The position numbers and the translations under genes are program-made. Below, in pieces: positions 17,062 through 26,663 of a stretch of 64,000 nt of DNA. Source of the stretch: Candidatus Hodarchaeota archaeon (GTDB lineage Archaea; Asgardarchaeota; Heimdallarchaeia; Hodarchaeales; Hodarchaeaceae); NCBI GenBank assembly GCA_016840285.1, contig JAEOSR010000056.1, positions 1 to 64,000 on the forward strand, in the 5' to 3' direction. Under the pieces are notes generated by a model that was not told where the DNA came from, did no database searches, and saw only the letters and a list, made by a program, of their open reading frames with translations. Positions within the stretch are counted from its first letter, which is position 1, and each line of letters begins with the position of its first letter.

Positions 17062-17958
17062 ATGACAGAAACGTTTGATAACACAATAATTGAAGATATA
17101 GTTGTTAAATTGCACAAGTATGCTGCAACTCAGCTACCAAAAGATGTTTCCGCCGCATTAAAAACCATGTATGAACAGGAAACGGAACCAACAAGTAAGG
17201 CTGCGTTGAAAACCATTGTGGATAATTTTACTATAGCGGATGAGACATCTACTCCAATGTGTCAAGATACTGGGATCCATATTTATTATGTCAATATTGG
17301 TGAGAATTTTCCTAAAGTTGTAGGTATTGAAGAGACACTAAGGAAAGCTTCAGCTAGAGCAACCAAGGAAGTCCCTTTGAGACCAAATGCGGTTAATCCA
17401 ATTGTAGGTGGTAATTCTGGGGATAATACAGGGAATCACATTCCATTCATCAATTATGATTTCATTCCTGGAGCTGATTATCTTGAAATTACAGTTTTTC
17501 CAAAAGGTGGTGGATCAGAGAATATGTGCGCTTTGGGAATGCTCAAACCAGGCCAAGGTATAAATGGGATAAAAAAGTTTGTTATTGATACCATTATAAA
17601 CGCAGGTGGCCAACCTTGCCCTCCTGGGGTCATTGGTGTTGGTATAGGTGGTGGTGCAGATATCGCGCTTAAACTGGCAAAAAAGCAAGTAATGCGACCA
17701 ATCGGAGATAGACATCCTGATCCCGAAATAGCTAAGCTTGAAGAAGATCTGTTGAAAGCAATCAATATGACTGGTATAGGTGCAATGGGATTAGGTGGAA
17801 ATGTCTCTACAGCGTTAGATGTAAAGATTGAATATGCTCATCGACATCCAGCTTCACTACCTGCAGCTGTGGCTTATCAGTGCTGGGCTGCTAGAAGATC
17901 AACAGCCCGTATCTATCCAGATAAACGAGTAGAATACCTAACACATAAGGAGGAATAA
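17062..17958 (+). CDS. fumA: Class I fumarase, alpha subunit
   Basis: 298 residues. The enzyme interconverts fumarate and malate with an oxygen-sensitive [4Fe-4S] cluster. Three cysteines in the expected places are visible: TPMCQDTGIHI, GGGSENMCALGML and GGQPCPPGVIGVGIGG. The glycine-rich GAMGLGGNVSTALDVKIE and the AYQCWAARR segment are also family-typical. I take the ATG at 17062; TTG 17044 and GTG 17053 are in frame but add unfamiliar residues. The beta subunit follows after two bases. The split organisation is normal for archaea. Confidence 0.9.
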   Translation: MTETFDNTIIEDIVVKLHKYAATQLPKDVSAALKTMYEQETEPTSKAALKTIVDNFTIADETSTPMCQDTGIHIYYVNIGENFPKVVGIEETLRKASARATKEVPLRPNAVNPIVGGNSGDNTGNHIPFINYDFIPGADYLEITVFPKGGGSENMCALGMLKPGQGINGIKKFVIDTIINAGGQPCPPGVIGVGIGGGADIALKLAKKQVMRPIGDRHPDPEIAKLEEDLLKAINMTGIGAMGLGGNVSTALDVKIEYAHRHPASLPAAVAYQCWAARRSTARIYPDKRVEYLTHKEE

Positions 17959-17960
17959 AA

Positions 17961-18566
17961 ATGGCGGAATTTCATTTTACAACCCCAATTTCAAAGGAAG
18001 ATGTACAAAAAGTTAAGATAGGCGATGTTGTCTACATATCTGGAACAATATTCACTGCTAGAGATGAAGCTCATGAGAGAGCATTACATCTTGCAGAGAA
18101 AGGCGAAAAAATGCCCATTGATTTTGAAAACCTCGCTGTATATCATTGCGGCCCAGTTGTGAGGCAAGTAGGAGATAAATGGGAAATTGTTGCTGCTGGA
18201 CCAACAACCTCCACTCGTATGGATCTTTTTGAAGATGAATTTATTAAAACGTTCAATGTGAACGTTGTTATCGGTAAAGGTGGTATGGGTGATAAAACAG
18301 CCAAAGCTATGAAGGAATATAAGGCAATATACACTGCTTTTGTGGGTGGTGCTGCAGTAGTAGCTGCGAAAGGGATTAAACGGGTTAAAGAGGTTCACTG
18401 GCTAGATCTTGGAACTCCAGAATGTTTATGGGTTCTAGAAGTAGATAAATTTGGGCCTTTAATCGTAGGTATCGATTCAAACGGTGATAGTCTATTTAAA
18501 AATGTAGCTATGAAAGCTCAAGAAAAGTTAGGTAAAATAGGTGAATTTTTAGGCGTTACCTTTTAA
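17961..18566 (+). CDS. fumB: Class I fumarase, beta subunit
   Basis: 201 residues, the C-terminal half of class I fumarase encoded separately. Family blocks are FTTPISKEDVQKVKIGDVVYISG, the AVYHCGPVV region, GPTTSTRMDLFE, VIGKGGMGDKTAKAM and FVGGAAVVAAKGI. With the alpha subunit it forms the active site for fumarate hydration. The ATG has a GGAGGA site that overlaps the end of the alpha gene, so the two are translationally coupled. A tartrate dehydratase role is possible for this family, but the TCA neighbours favour fumarase. Confidence 0.9.
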   Translation: MAEFHFTTPISKEDVQKVKIGDVVYISGTIFTARDEAHERALHLAEKGEKMPIDFENLAVYHCGPVVRQVGDKWEIVAAGPTTSTRMDLFEDEFIKTFNVNVVIGKGGMGDKTAKAMKEYKAIYTAFVGGAAVVAAKGIKRVKEVHWLDLGTPECLWVLEVDKFGPLIVGIDSNGDSLFKNVAMKAQEKLGKIGEFLGVTF

Positions 18567-18655
18567 ATAACCACAATTTAGGCATTATTAACGCGAAATA
18601 AATTCCCTACTAACATATTTTTTTTAGAATTTGTAATTTATTGGAGGTTCACACA

Positions 18656-19777
18656 ATTCGTCTTCTCGAATATGAAAGCAAAGAAATTTTCAATGAGTTT
18701 GATATCCCCCTTGCTGATCGTCTTGTAATCATAAAAGGGGAGAATATCGAAGAAAAAATCAATCAATTTACATTTCCTGCTATAGTAAAAAGTCAAATTG
18801 CTGTTGGTAGCCGAAAGAAGCGGGGTCTCATTAAAATTGCTCAAACAAGAGAGGAAGCTCTTTCAATGTGCAAAGAATTTTTTAGCAGGAAAATTGGTGA
18901 ATATGGAGTTGAAGCAATCCTTATAGAAGGACTTGCTGATATTAAACATGAGTATTATTGCTCCATTGCACTAGATTCATCTGGGCGGCGTTTTGTCCTC
19001 ATTGCGAGTGCAGAAGGAGGTATTGACATTGAGGAGGTTGCTGCCACTCGTCCAGAGGCAATAATCAAAGAAAATATATCCATAGCCGAGGGATTGAGTA
19101 GAGAAGCTGCTGAAGGTGTTGCTGAAAAATTAGGTTTTTCAGGTGCTTTCCTTGATTCAGCAGCAGACCTTTTCCTAAAATTATGGCAAATTACAATTGA
19201 GAAAGAAGCCCAGCTGGTAGAAATCAATCCCTTGGTACTCACTCCTTCAGGATTGGTTGCTGTTGATGGAAAAATGACTTTAGATGACAACGCTGCATTC
19301 CGACAAGAGCTTATAGTAGAATTGCAGAAACATAAGCTTACAGAGCTAGAAAAGACTGCACAAAGAGTGGGATTCTCTTTTGTTGAACTCGATGGTGAGA
19401 TTGGGATTCTAGCAAACGGAGCAGGGTTAACAATGGCTTTACTTGATGTTTTAGCTCAACATGGTCTGGCAGGGATGAATTTCCTCGATGTTGGTGGAGG
19501 TGCCAGCAAGGAACGCGTATATGAAGCCCTTAAACTTATCTACACGATGAATCCAAAATCTGTCTTAATTAACATTTATGGTGGAATTACTAGGTGCGAT
19601 GTCGTGGCAGAGGCTATACTCCAGACAATGAAAGAATTCCCAGATGCTCCACCTATGGTAATACGACTAACTGGAACACGAGAGGCTGAAGGTGTTGCCA
19701 TACTTAAAAATGCTGGGATTGATGCTTATCAAGATATGATGGATGCGGTTGGTAAGCTTAAAGAGGTTATGACATAA
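18656..19777 (+). CDS. sucC: Succinyl-CoA synthetase beta subunit with probable ATT start
   Basis: 373 residues from the proposed start. The ATP-grasp domain opens with RLLEYESKEIFNEFDIPLADR. VEINPLVLTPSGLVAVDGK, the glycine-rich ANGAGLTMALLD, FLDVGGGASKE and INIYGGITRCDVVA follow. It makes ATP (or GTP) from succinyl-CoA, or the reverse in a reductive cycle. A GGAGGT site at 18643-18648 sits 7 bases before ATT 18656, and family members begin at exactly this residue. The only conventional start, TTG 18641, would overlap the ribosome-binding site and add five odd residues. An ATT start is therefore likely. sucD follows after 9 bases. Confidence 0.88.
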   Translation: MRLLEYESKEIFNEFDIPLADRLVIIKGENIEEKINQFTFPAIVKSQIAVGSRKKRGLIKIAQTREEALSMCKEFFSRKIGEYGVEAILIEGLADIKHEYYCSIALDSSGRRFVLIASAEGGIDIEEVAATRPEAIIKENISIAEGLSREAAEGVAEKLGFSGAFLDSAADLFLKLWQITIEKEAQLVEINPLVLTPSGLVAVDGKMTLDDNAAFRQELIVELQKHKLTELEKTAQRVGFSFVELDGEIGILANGAGLTMALLDVLAQHGLAGMNFLDVGGGASKERVYEALKLIYTMNPKSVLINIYGGITRCDVVAEAILQTMKEFPDAPPMVIRLTGTREAEGVAILKNAGIDAYQDMMDAVGKLKEVMT

Positions 19778-19786
19778 GAAGGTGGT

Positions 19787-20653
19787 ATGATGTACATTAG
19801 TGAAGGTTCAAAAGTCGTTGTCCAAGGCATTACTGGTAACCAAGGTAAGTTCCATACCAAATTGATGTTAGAGTATGGAACAAATGTGGTCGCTGGAGTA
19901 ACTCCCAAAAAAGGTGGACAAGAAGTTCTTGGGGTTCCTGTTTACAATGCTGTCCAAGAGGCAGTCAATGAACATGGAGTAAACACTAGTATCATTTTCG
20001 TCCCAGCTCGGTTCACATATGGCGCTGTTATGGAAAGTTTAGATGCAGGGGTCAATATGACATGTGTCATTACCGAAGGGGTTCCTGTTTTTGATATGGT
20101 TCATCTTGTGGAAACTGCAAAAGCAAGAAAATTAAATCTAATTGGCCCTAATACTCCAGGAATGTTAATCCCTGATAAAATAAAATTAGGGATAATGCCA
20201 GGTGACATGGCTCATTTTGGGGATGTTGCGGTCATTGCAAAAAGTGGTACTTTGTCATATGAAATCACAAAAGCCCTTGGCAATGCAAATGTAGGAGTTT
20301 CCGCGTATATTGGAATTGGTGGAGATCCAGTTCGAGGAACAACTTTAACAGAAGCTTTTGATTATTACGTTAAAGATCATGGAACCAGAGTAATCGTATT
20401 AATAGGTGAAATTGGCGGTGACGACGAAGAGAAAGTTGCCCAGTATATCAAAAGCCAGAAATTAGACAAACCTGTGGTTGCTTATATTGCGGGAAAGAGT
20501 GCGCCTGAAGGAAAGCGAATGGGTCATGCAGGTGCCATAATCTCTGGAAATGTCGGTACAGCTCAGGGAAAAATCGATGCCCTTGAAGCTGTAGGCGCCA
20601 AAGTCACTGAAACGCCGTGGGGTATTCCTAAGGCTGTTAAAACGTATCTATAG
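19787..20653 (+). CDS. sucD: Succinyl-CoA synthetase alpha subunit
   Basis: 288 residues. The CoA-binding fold opens with VVVQGITGNQGKFHTKLML. The phosphohistidine loop is GHAGAIISGNVGTAQGK, and GPNTPGMLIP and GEIGGDDEEKVAQYI are further family blocks. It pairs with sucC. AAGGTGG precedes two consecutive ATGs (19787 and 19790); either may be used. It closes the fumA-fumB-sucC-sucD run, which together with sdhCDAB covers the steps from succinyl-CoA to malate. Confidence 0.93.
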   Translation: MMYISEGSKVVVQGITGNQGKFHTKLMLEYGTNVVAGVTPKKGGQEVLGVPVYNAVQEAVNEHGVNTSIIFVPARFTYGAVMESLDAGVNMTCVITEGVPVFDMVHLVETAKARKLNLIGPNTPGMLIPDKIKLGIMPGDMAHFGDVAVIAKSGTLSYEITKALGNANVGVSAYIGIGGDPVRGTTLTEAFDYYVKDHGTRVIVLIGEIGGDDEEKVAQYIKSQKLDKPVVAYIAGKSAPEGKRMGHAGAIISGNVGTAQGKIDALEAVGAKVTETPWGIPKAVKTYL

Positions 20654-20731
20654 TTCTAAAAAAGAGGCCTTATTTTAAAACTAAGATCTCCTCCTCCTTT
20701 TCTTTATTCTCTTGATTGAGTTTTTATTTTT

Positions 20732-21241
20732 TCAGAATGTTCTTAACTTGTTATCTATCAAAGATCTTTGAACTTTTTTTATTAAGCCAAGTTTTCCTAT
20801 TTCAGAATCGGTCAAAGTTCGTCGTTCAACCAAATCGTAAAATTCTCCCTTGATATATTGATAGCGAAATTCAAAAATATCACTGTGTTCACTTGAAATA
20901 ATTACAACAATTTGAGTATCGCAATGGGGACATGATAACACTGGGAAGTTGCTTAAAAGGGATGAAGACGAAACATAGATAATATCCCCTGTTTCAGGAA
21001 GATCTCGATAACAATTTTTCATAAATGGAAGGATAATTTGTAGACAATTTGGACAAGCCCATTCTTTTATCACATACTGCAAAAAAAGCTGAATCAATGA
21101 GTTAAGAGATCCAACAAGCTCCCGATTAAGTAATTGTTCGATTTTCTCTTTGTGGAAGTAGGCATTCCAAACTAGATCAGCATAATTGTGTTTAATATGC
21201 TGTCTAAACACTATTGGATCCATTAAGTGTTCATACTTCAA
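20732..21241 (-). CDS. Hypothetical zinc-ribbon protein
   Basis: 169 residues, soluble. The central part has two cysteine pairs (WACPNCLQ and LSCPHCDTQ) about 45 residues apart, the usual layout of a zinc ribbon. The N-terminal ~70 residues are helical. The C-terminal part is charged, ending in KKVQRSLIDNKL. The arrangement recalls CpXC-type domains, but I cannot assign the family firmly. It is convergent with sucD and divergent from the CoA-transferase gene. A GGTGAAAG site precedes the ATG. Confidence 0.6.
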   Translation of the reverse strand: MKYEHLMDPIVFRQHIKHNYADLVWNAYFHKEKIEQLLNRELVGSLNSLIQLFLQYVIKEWACPNCLQIILPFMKNCYRDLPETGDIIYVSSSSLLSNFPVLSCPHCDTQIVVIISSEHSDIFEFRYQYIKGEFYDLVERRTLTDSEIGKLGLIKKVQRSLIDNKLRTF

Positions 21242-21381
21242 CTTTCACCACGCAGCTACAGATCCACTTTTATTTCCTAAGGACAATTATTTATTTTTGA
21301 CGAATATCGAGATAATACCTATCATACTTTTATAAAGATAATGCTGGAAGGTTGAATTCAGAATAAAATTAGGTGAAAAAT

Positions 21382-23142
21382 TTGACGTTTTTCTCTCAAG
21401 ATTTTGAATCTAAGCTGAATAGTTATCAAAAAGTATATTCTGATAAGCGTACTAACCTTTCAAGCGCAATAGAGGAGATATTGAGAGCACAAATGCAGCT
21501 TTATTTTGCTTGCATCAGTGCTCTACCCTATTCATCCATCAGGGAAATTATTAGACTTGTAGATGATAAGAATTACCAGTTTGAAGTAATTTCCTTAGGT
21601 TCAGCTAGTCAAATTCAGATGTTAATCGCAGAAGAATTAGTATCAAAGGTGATTACAAGCTATGTCGGAGATGTTTATCCAAGACCAGGAATATCACCAG
21701 TTTTTCAACGTGCTGTGGATAGTGGTCTCAAGATTGAGCAGTGGTCCTTGATGGTTATCGCTCTTCGTTTATACGCTGGTGCCCTTGGTCTCCAATTCAT
21801 TCCAACTACATCACTCATTGGTAGTACGATGGCAATTGATAATCAAGATTTCTTTAAAACAATTTCAAATCCTTTTAATCCCACCCAAAACGTTGCTATT
21901 GTGGAGGGACTAGTTCCTGATATAAGCTTCGTTCACGTCTGGGCTGCTGATCAATTGGGAAACGCTGTTATATTTCCACCTTACAGTGAGAACCTCTGGG
22001 GTTGTTTTGCAAGTAAAAAAGTTATACTAACAACGGAAAAGATTCTAACTACGGATTCTATTAGAAAAATAGCTAATACTCATCAATGTCTCACACTCCC
22101 AGGGACAATAGTAGATTTTGTGGCTGAATCACCGTTTGGAGGACATCCTGGCTCTCATTACGGTCCAAGAGGAGCTGGTTATAATATCGATCTCGATCAT
22201 CTAATCGATTTTAGAGAATCAGCAAAAGAGTCAGAGAAAATATCTTCTTGGATGAAAGAATGGGTACATAATACAAATGCAGAATCTTATTTACAGAAAG
22301 TCGGAATAGAACGTCTAGCTACAAACTGTGGATATTTGAATGAATCTTATTGGAAATGGCTCGTAATAGACAGGAAAGACATTATACAATCAGGTCATCC
22401 TGCTACTCCAGTTGAAAAAATGATTTGGGTTGCTACAGAAATTATAAAGGAACGAGCTCTGGAGAAAGAGTATTCAACACTCTTGGCTGGCCAGGGGGCA
22501 TCCAATCTTGCAGCCTGGTTAGCAGCATATTCCCTCCACGAGACTGGTCATGACATTAATCTTCTTGCAGAAGTAGGTTTTTATGGGTATCAACCCAAAC
22601 CAGCAAGTCCTTATATCTTTGAATTCAATAATCTTCGTTCTTCTACAGCCATTGTCGATTCTATCATTACTTTAGGGGCGTTATTACGTAGAACAAAGAG
22701 TCTTGGTGTACTTGGAGCTGGCCAAATTGATCAATTTGGAAATATTAATTCCACTAGGGTTGGTTCTTTTACTCTATTTGGATCTGGGGGTGCTAATGAT
22801 GCAGGATCAAATGCTGATGAAATTATCGTGCTTATTCCTCTTAAAGCTGGAAGGTTTCCCATTGAAGTACCTTATATCACAGTTCTAGGTAAGAACGTTT
22901 CTGTATGTGTAACAACTGAGGGGATATTTGAAAAACATAAACACGAGACATTTGATTTCACTGGATACATTGGAGATGTTTCAGATGAAGATCAGATTAT
23001 TAACGATGTAAAGGAAACTATCAGCTGGGATTTAGAGATAAGAAGACCTATAAAGCAATTCAAATCACCTTCAGCGGACTGGTTACAGTTTCTTAGGTCA
23101 TTTGATCCCAATAGATACTTTTTAGGACGCTTTACAAAATAA
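21382..23142 (+). CDS. Fused two-domain CoA-transferase (glutaconate CoA-transferase-like)
   Basis: 586 residues. Residues ~1-300 resemble the alpha subunit and ~330-586 the beta subunit of class I (Gct-type) CoA-transferases, normally two genes. The beta half shows LLAEVGFYGYQPKP, with a glutamate where the catalytic Glu-thioester residue is expected. It also shows LGAGQIDQFGNINSTRVG and LFGSGGANDAGSNA. The alpha half has the SPFGGHPGSHYG block. It would move CoA between organic acids; the substrate is unknown. TTG 21382 lies 5 bases after AGGTGA. A GTG at 21373 falls inside that site. The FAD-linked hydroxyacid dehydrogenases next door hint at 2-hydroxyacid or glutaconate metabolism. Confidence 0.75.
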   Translation: MTFFSQDFESKLNSYQKVYSDKRTNLSSAIEEILRAQMQLYFACISALPYSSIREIIRLVDDKNYQFEVISLGSASQIQMLIAEELVSKVITSYVGDVYPRPGISPVFQRAVDSGLKIEQWSLMVIALRLYAGALGLQFIPTTSLIGSTMAIDNQDFFKTISNPFNPTQNVAIVEGLVPDISFVHVWAADQLGNAVIFPPYSENLWGCFASKKVILTTEKILTTDSIRKIANTHQCLTLPGTIVDFVAESPFGGHPGSHYGPRGAGYNIDLDHLIDFRESAKESEKISSWMKEWVHNTNAESYLQKVGIERLATNCGYLNESYWKWLVIDRKDIIQSGHPATPVEKMIWVATEIIKERALEKEYSTLLAGQGASNLAAWLAAYSLHETGHDINLLAEVGFYGYQPKPASPYIFEFNNLRSSTAIVDSIITLGALLRRTKSLGVLGAGQIDQFGNINSTRVGSFTLFGSGGANDAGSNADEIIVLIPLKAGRFPIEVPYITVLGKNVSVCVTTEGIFEKHKHETFDFTGYIGDVSDEDQIINDVKETISWDLEIRRPIKQFKSPSADWLQFLRSFDPNRYFLGRFTK

Positions 23143-23220
23143 ATTTTCTAGAAATTTTATTTCGTTCTTGAAAAGAGAAATTAAAAAAAAAGAGTGAAAA
23201 GAGTATAAAGTACCCTAAAG

Positions 23221-26184
23221 TTAAGGTTTCTCCAAACCATAAGCGTCTCGAAGAACTTGGGTAGGATGATATATCTCTTTATCAACATTTAGAAGTTGGA
23301 GCTTACATGTTGGACAATCAGTGACCAGAACGTCGATATCATCTCTATTTGCTTCAGGATATAAAGATCTTTCAGCAATCATTTGACTATATTTATAGTT
23401 CTTTGATTTAAAACCCCAAGATCCAATTTGTCCACAACATTCTGTATTCAACGGTTTAAAATCGATAATTCCTAGGTTTTTGAAAAGTTTGATGGAAATC
23501 CCTTTGTTTTCAGTGCTAATAAGATGACACGGTTCATGATATCCAAAACTGACACCATTCGCTTTCCCGTTGAAATCTGTACCTAATTTACCTTCTTCAA
23601 GTAAATTTAGAATATATTCAGAGAAGAAATATGTATTGTCGCTTACTGATTTTGCTTCATCGTTACGATCGAGTGTTTCATAGAGTTGATCTTTTAGAGT
23701 GGCATAGCAAGAACTGCATTGAGTGATAACATCATATCCTTGTTTGACATATTCTGAGAATATGTGTGCATTTTTTTCTCCATTCTTTCTTGCCATTTGA
23801 CCTAGACCATTTGCAAGGAGTGGGATACCACAACAAACTTGTTTTTTAGGAACTACAACTTCAATATTGTTTTTTTCAAGTACTTGAACCTGAGCGATGG
23901 CAATATCAGTGTTTTCAGTATAATTAGCAAAACATCCATGGAAAATTGCGACCTTCTTTGTTGGATTCTCTGGAGGAGGATTCGTTTTTCGATAATTTTT
24001 GAACCATTTTTGGAAAGTATTGCGACGGAACTTCGGAAAATTCGCTTTATGATGAACTCCAGCAAAAAGGTGCATGAAATATTTATTCGGGCCCCACAAG
24101 CCAATATTTGATAAAGGAGAAAATATACTACCTATCTTAGCTATTAATCCATAGTTGCCTGTGAAATAATTACTTCTTGGTATTTTTCCGATGAACGGCC
24201 ATTTTGACTTCTTATAATGGATAGTTTTTACATCGAACATAGCTTTGGGAATATTAACTCCTGAAGGGCAGTCGACTGTGCACATCATGCACGCTCCACA
24301 ATCTTCAATTATTTCTCTAGCTTCTTTAGAATATAAGATGTCGTAATTTAATTGTCCTGATATAATACCTCTCATCAAGTTGGCTCTAGCTCTCGGTGAG
24401 GCTAGTTCCCCTCTGTCATCCCTTTTCACACGGTAGACAGGGCAGTCTCTTTGAGGTAATAAATCCACTGTGCACTTTCCACATCCATGACATTGTTCAA
24501 TTACATCCTTCCATCCCCATTCTGGCTCCCAACAAAGATTTTGTTCCATATCAATAGTTGAATATTCTCCTCCAAAGCGAAGATTGTTCACTATACGGTG
24601 TTCTTTATCAGTAAGTTTTTTATCGGGATTTAGAATATTCTTAGGATCGTATAGTGTTTTTATTTGCCCAAATTTCTCATAGAGTTTTTCCCCGTACAAT
24701 TCTTTAACGAAGTTTATTCTCATCATTCCCTCATTGTGCTCACCAGAAATTGATCCCCCAACATTGATAACATATGAATTTACCTCTTCGGCGATTTTTT
24801 CTACAATTTCTAGATCTTTTGGATTTTTTGTATCTATAAATGGTCGTGTATGAATGAGTCCTTTAGATGCGTGGCCATAAATTGCTGCTTTAACTCCATA
24901 TTTAGGAAAAACATCCTCTCGCAAATGTACCATGTAATTTCCTAGATATTCAAGGGGAACTGTTTGATCCTCTACAAAAGCCATAATTCGACGAGGTTCC
25001 CGAACTCTCTGAAGTAGTGGTACTGCGTTATGTCTAGCATACCATAGTTCAGCTTGTTCTGCTGGATCATCAGAATATCTCATATCGTTAGCAAGTTTTT
25101 CTTGCTCGATAATCAATTTTCTAGTTTTTTCAACTTTCTCACTTCGAATCTTTTCGTCTTGTTCGTCAAACTCTACATAGAGAATGTTATCGACACCTTC
25201 AGGAATAAACTTCTTTAACCCAGGATTCATTTCGATTCCAATTTTAATTACACTTTTCCCTAAAATCTCAATAGCTGCTGCTCCTATTTGGTTTACAATT
25301 AAGTCTACAGCTCTTCCTGAATTACCAAGATTGTCAAAATCCATGACGATTAAGGTCTTATCTATAGGTCTGTCGATGAATCTAAGTTTTGCTTCTATTA
25401 CAACTCCTAATGTTCCCTCTGATCCTAAGAACATATAAGACAAGTTAATCTTATTGTCTTGTATTAAATCTTTTATATTATAGCCACTAACGTTCATTTT
25501 AACCTTGGGCCACTTCTCTGAAATAAGATTTTGCACTTCTGGATTATTAACCATTTCGACTGCTGATTTGTAAAGCTTGGCTTCCAATGTGTCAGCAGCA
25601 GTGATTTCTTTGTATTCTTCCGAACCGATTTCAATAGGACGGGTTCTTATTTCCTCCCCATTACTTAGAATCACGGTCAATTCTTCTACAAAGTCAGCCA
25701 TATATCCATATTTTACAGCATGAGATCCAGAGGAATTTGTTCCTATATTACCTCCAATTGTAGAATATTTTTCTGAAGAATTATCTACATATATAATTTT
25801 TCCTATCTTTGCCAGTTCGTGATTTAAATTTCCCATAATGGCGCCTGTTTGAACAGTTGCGTACGATTCTTCTTCATTTATTTCAATAATTTGGTTCATA
25901 TGATCTCTAATAGTTATTACAATCCCTGGACCTAAACATGCCCCACCCAACCCAGAACCTCCTCCTCTAGGATGGATAGGAATACTTCTGTCATGAGCAT
26001 ATTTTATGACCGCTTTAACGTCTTCTTTATTTTTCGGACGGACAACACAAGAAGGTACAATCCTATAAACACTAGCATCAGTACTATAGAAGTTACGTGT
26101 TATATCATCAATCGCTACTTCCCCTTTTACTCTTTCTTCGAGTTCACTCTTAATTATTTTTGGTTCGAACCTATTTTTAGACAT
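23221..26184 (-). CDS. FAD/Fe-S 2-hydroxyacid dehydrogenase (D-lactate dehydrogenase type), copy 1
   Basis: 987 residues. An FAD-binding PCMH domain (~40-230; VRPKNKEDVKAVIKYAH, HPRGGGSGLGGACLGPG, GTNSSGSHAVKYGY) and an FAD-oxidase C domain come first. Two [4Fe-4S] motifs follow (CHGCGKCTVDLLPQRDCP and CGACMMCTVDCP). Two CCG-type cysteine-rich domains of the GlpC/HdrB kind end the protein (CCGIPLL, CSSCYATL, ECCGQIGSWG, TDCPTC). Such fusions oxidise D-lactate, glycolate or 2-hydroxyglutarate and pass electrons to a carrier. I use the ATG of MSKNRFEPK, which aligns with the paralogue. A longer frame to 26232 lacks support. It is a close tandem paralogue of the next gene upstream. Confidence 0.85.
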   Translation of the reverse strand: MSKNRFEPKIIKSELEERVKGEVAIDDITRNFYSTDASVYRIVPSCVVRPKNKEDVKAVIKYAHDRSIPIHPRGGGSGLGGACLGPGIVITIRDHMNQIIEINEEESYATVQTGAIMGNLNHELAKIGKIIYVDNSSEKYSTIGGNIGTNSSGSHAVKYGYMADFVEELTVILSNGEEIRTRPIEIGSEEYKEITAADTLEAKLYKSAVEMVNNPEVQNLISEKWPKVKMNVSGYNIKDLIQDNKINLSYMFLGSEGTLGVVIEAKLRFIDRPIDKTLIVMDFDNLGNSGRAVDLIVNQIGAAAIEILGKSVIKIGIEMNPGLKKFIPEGVDNILYVEFDEQDEKIRSEKVEKTRKLIIEQEKLANDMRYSDDPAEQAELWYARHNAVPLLQRVREPRRIMAFVEDQTVPLEYLGNYMVHLREDVFPKYGVKAAIYGHASKGLIHTRPFIDTKNPKDLEIVEKIAEEVNSYVINVGGSISGEHNEGMMRINFVKELYGEKLYEKFGQIKTLYDPKNILNPDKKLTDKEHRIVNNLRFGGEYSTIDMEQNLCWEPEWGWKDVIEQCHGCGKCTVDLLPQRDCPVYRVKRDDRGELASPRARANLMRGIISGQLNYDILYSKEAREIIEDCGACMMCTVDCPSGVNIPKAMFDVKTIHYKKSKWPFIGKIPRSNYFTGNYGLIAKIGSIFSPLSNIGLWGPNKYFMHLFAGVHHKANFPKFRRNTFQKWFKNYRKTNPPPENPTKKVAIFHGCFANYTENTDIAIAQVQVLEKNNIEVVVPKKQVCCGIPLLANGLGQMARKNGEKNAHIFSEYVKQGYDVITQCSSCYATLKDQLYETLDRNDEAKSVSDNTYFFSEYILNLLEEGKLGTDFNGKANGVSFGYHEPCHLISTENKGISIKLFKNLGIIDFKPLNTECCGQIGSWGFKSKNYKYSQMIAERSLYPEANRDDIDVLVTDCPTCKLQLLNVDKEIYHPTQVLRDAYGLEKP

Positions 26185-26663
26185 ACTTTCACTTTCTTTG
26201 TAAATAAACGTCGTGGATTTGTTAGTATTCACACCTTTACAATTGTTAAATCTCTTTAAAAACTATGACCCTTTAAGGGTCAAGACTGGAGTAGTTATGA
26301 AATAATTGAATTATATCCGAAGACATTTTCAACTTTTTCCGTATAGACTCAGTATGAATAGAGTAAGATTCTTAATTGTAAAGACTTTCAAGGAAAAAAC
26401 CCCTCCTTCTCTAGAACAGGACGAGCTCTGGATATTGTTGTTACTTCATCTTTCTAATATACAATATACTAACTCATCCTAAAAAATTGGTAATCATTTA
26501 AAATAGCAAAATAATGGCAGCTGTTCCTCTAGGTGTATTACAGCATAAAAGAGCACGATCTAGCTTTAAAAAGAAGAAAGTTGAAATAGACTCACTTCAA
26601 CTTAGAGGGTTTTCTTCTTCTTTCGTTAGAGGTCCAATTTGAAGACATTTTTAGATTTGATGG
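26185..26663. promoter_or_regulatory. Intergenic region between the two dehydrogenases, with 31-base conserved element
   Basis: This gene-free stretch holds the promoter of copy 1. Bases 26291-26321 are identical to 29794-29824 in front of copy 2. The core is a perfect 13-bp palindrome, ATAATT-G-AATTAT (26302-26314). It reads as a shared operator/promoter kept after duplication. The rest of the two upstream regions is not obviously alike. The segment near 26560-26640 contains short CTTC/GAAG-rich inverted stretches that could end transcription of copy 2. Confidence 0.5.
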
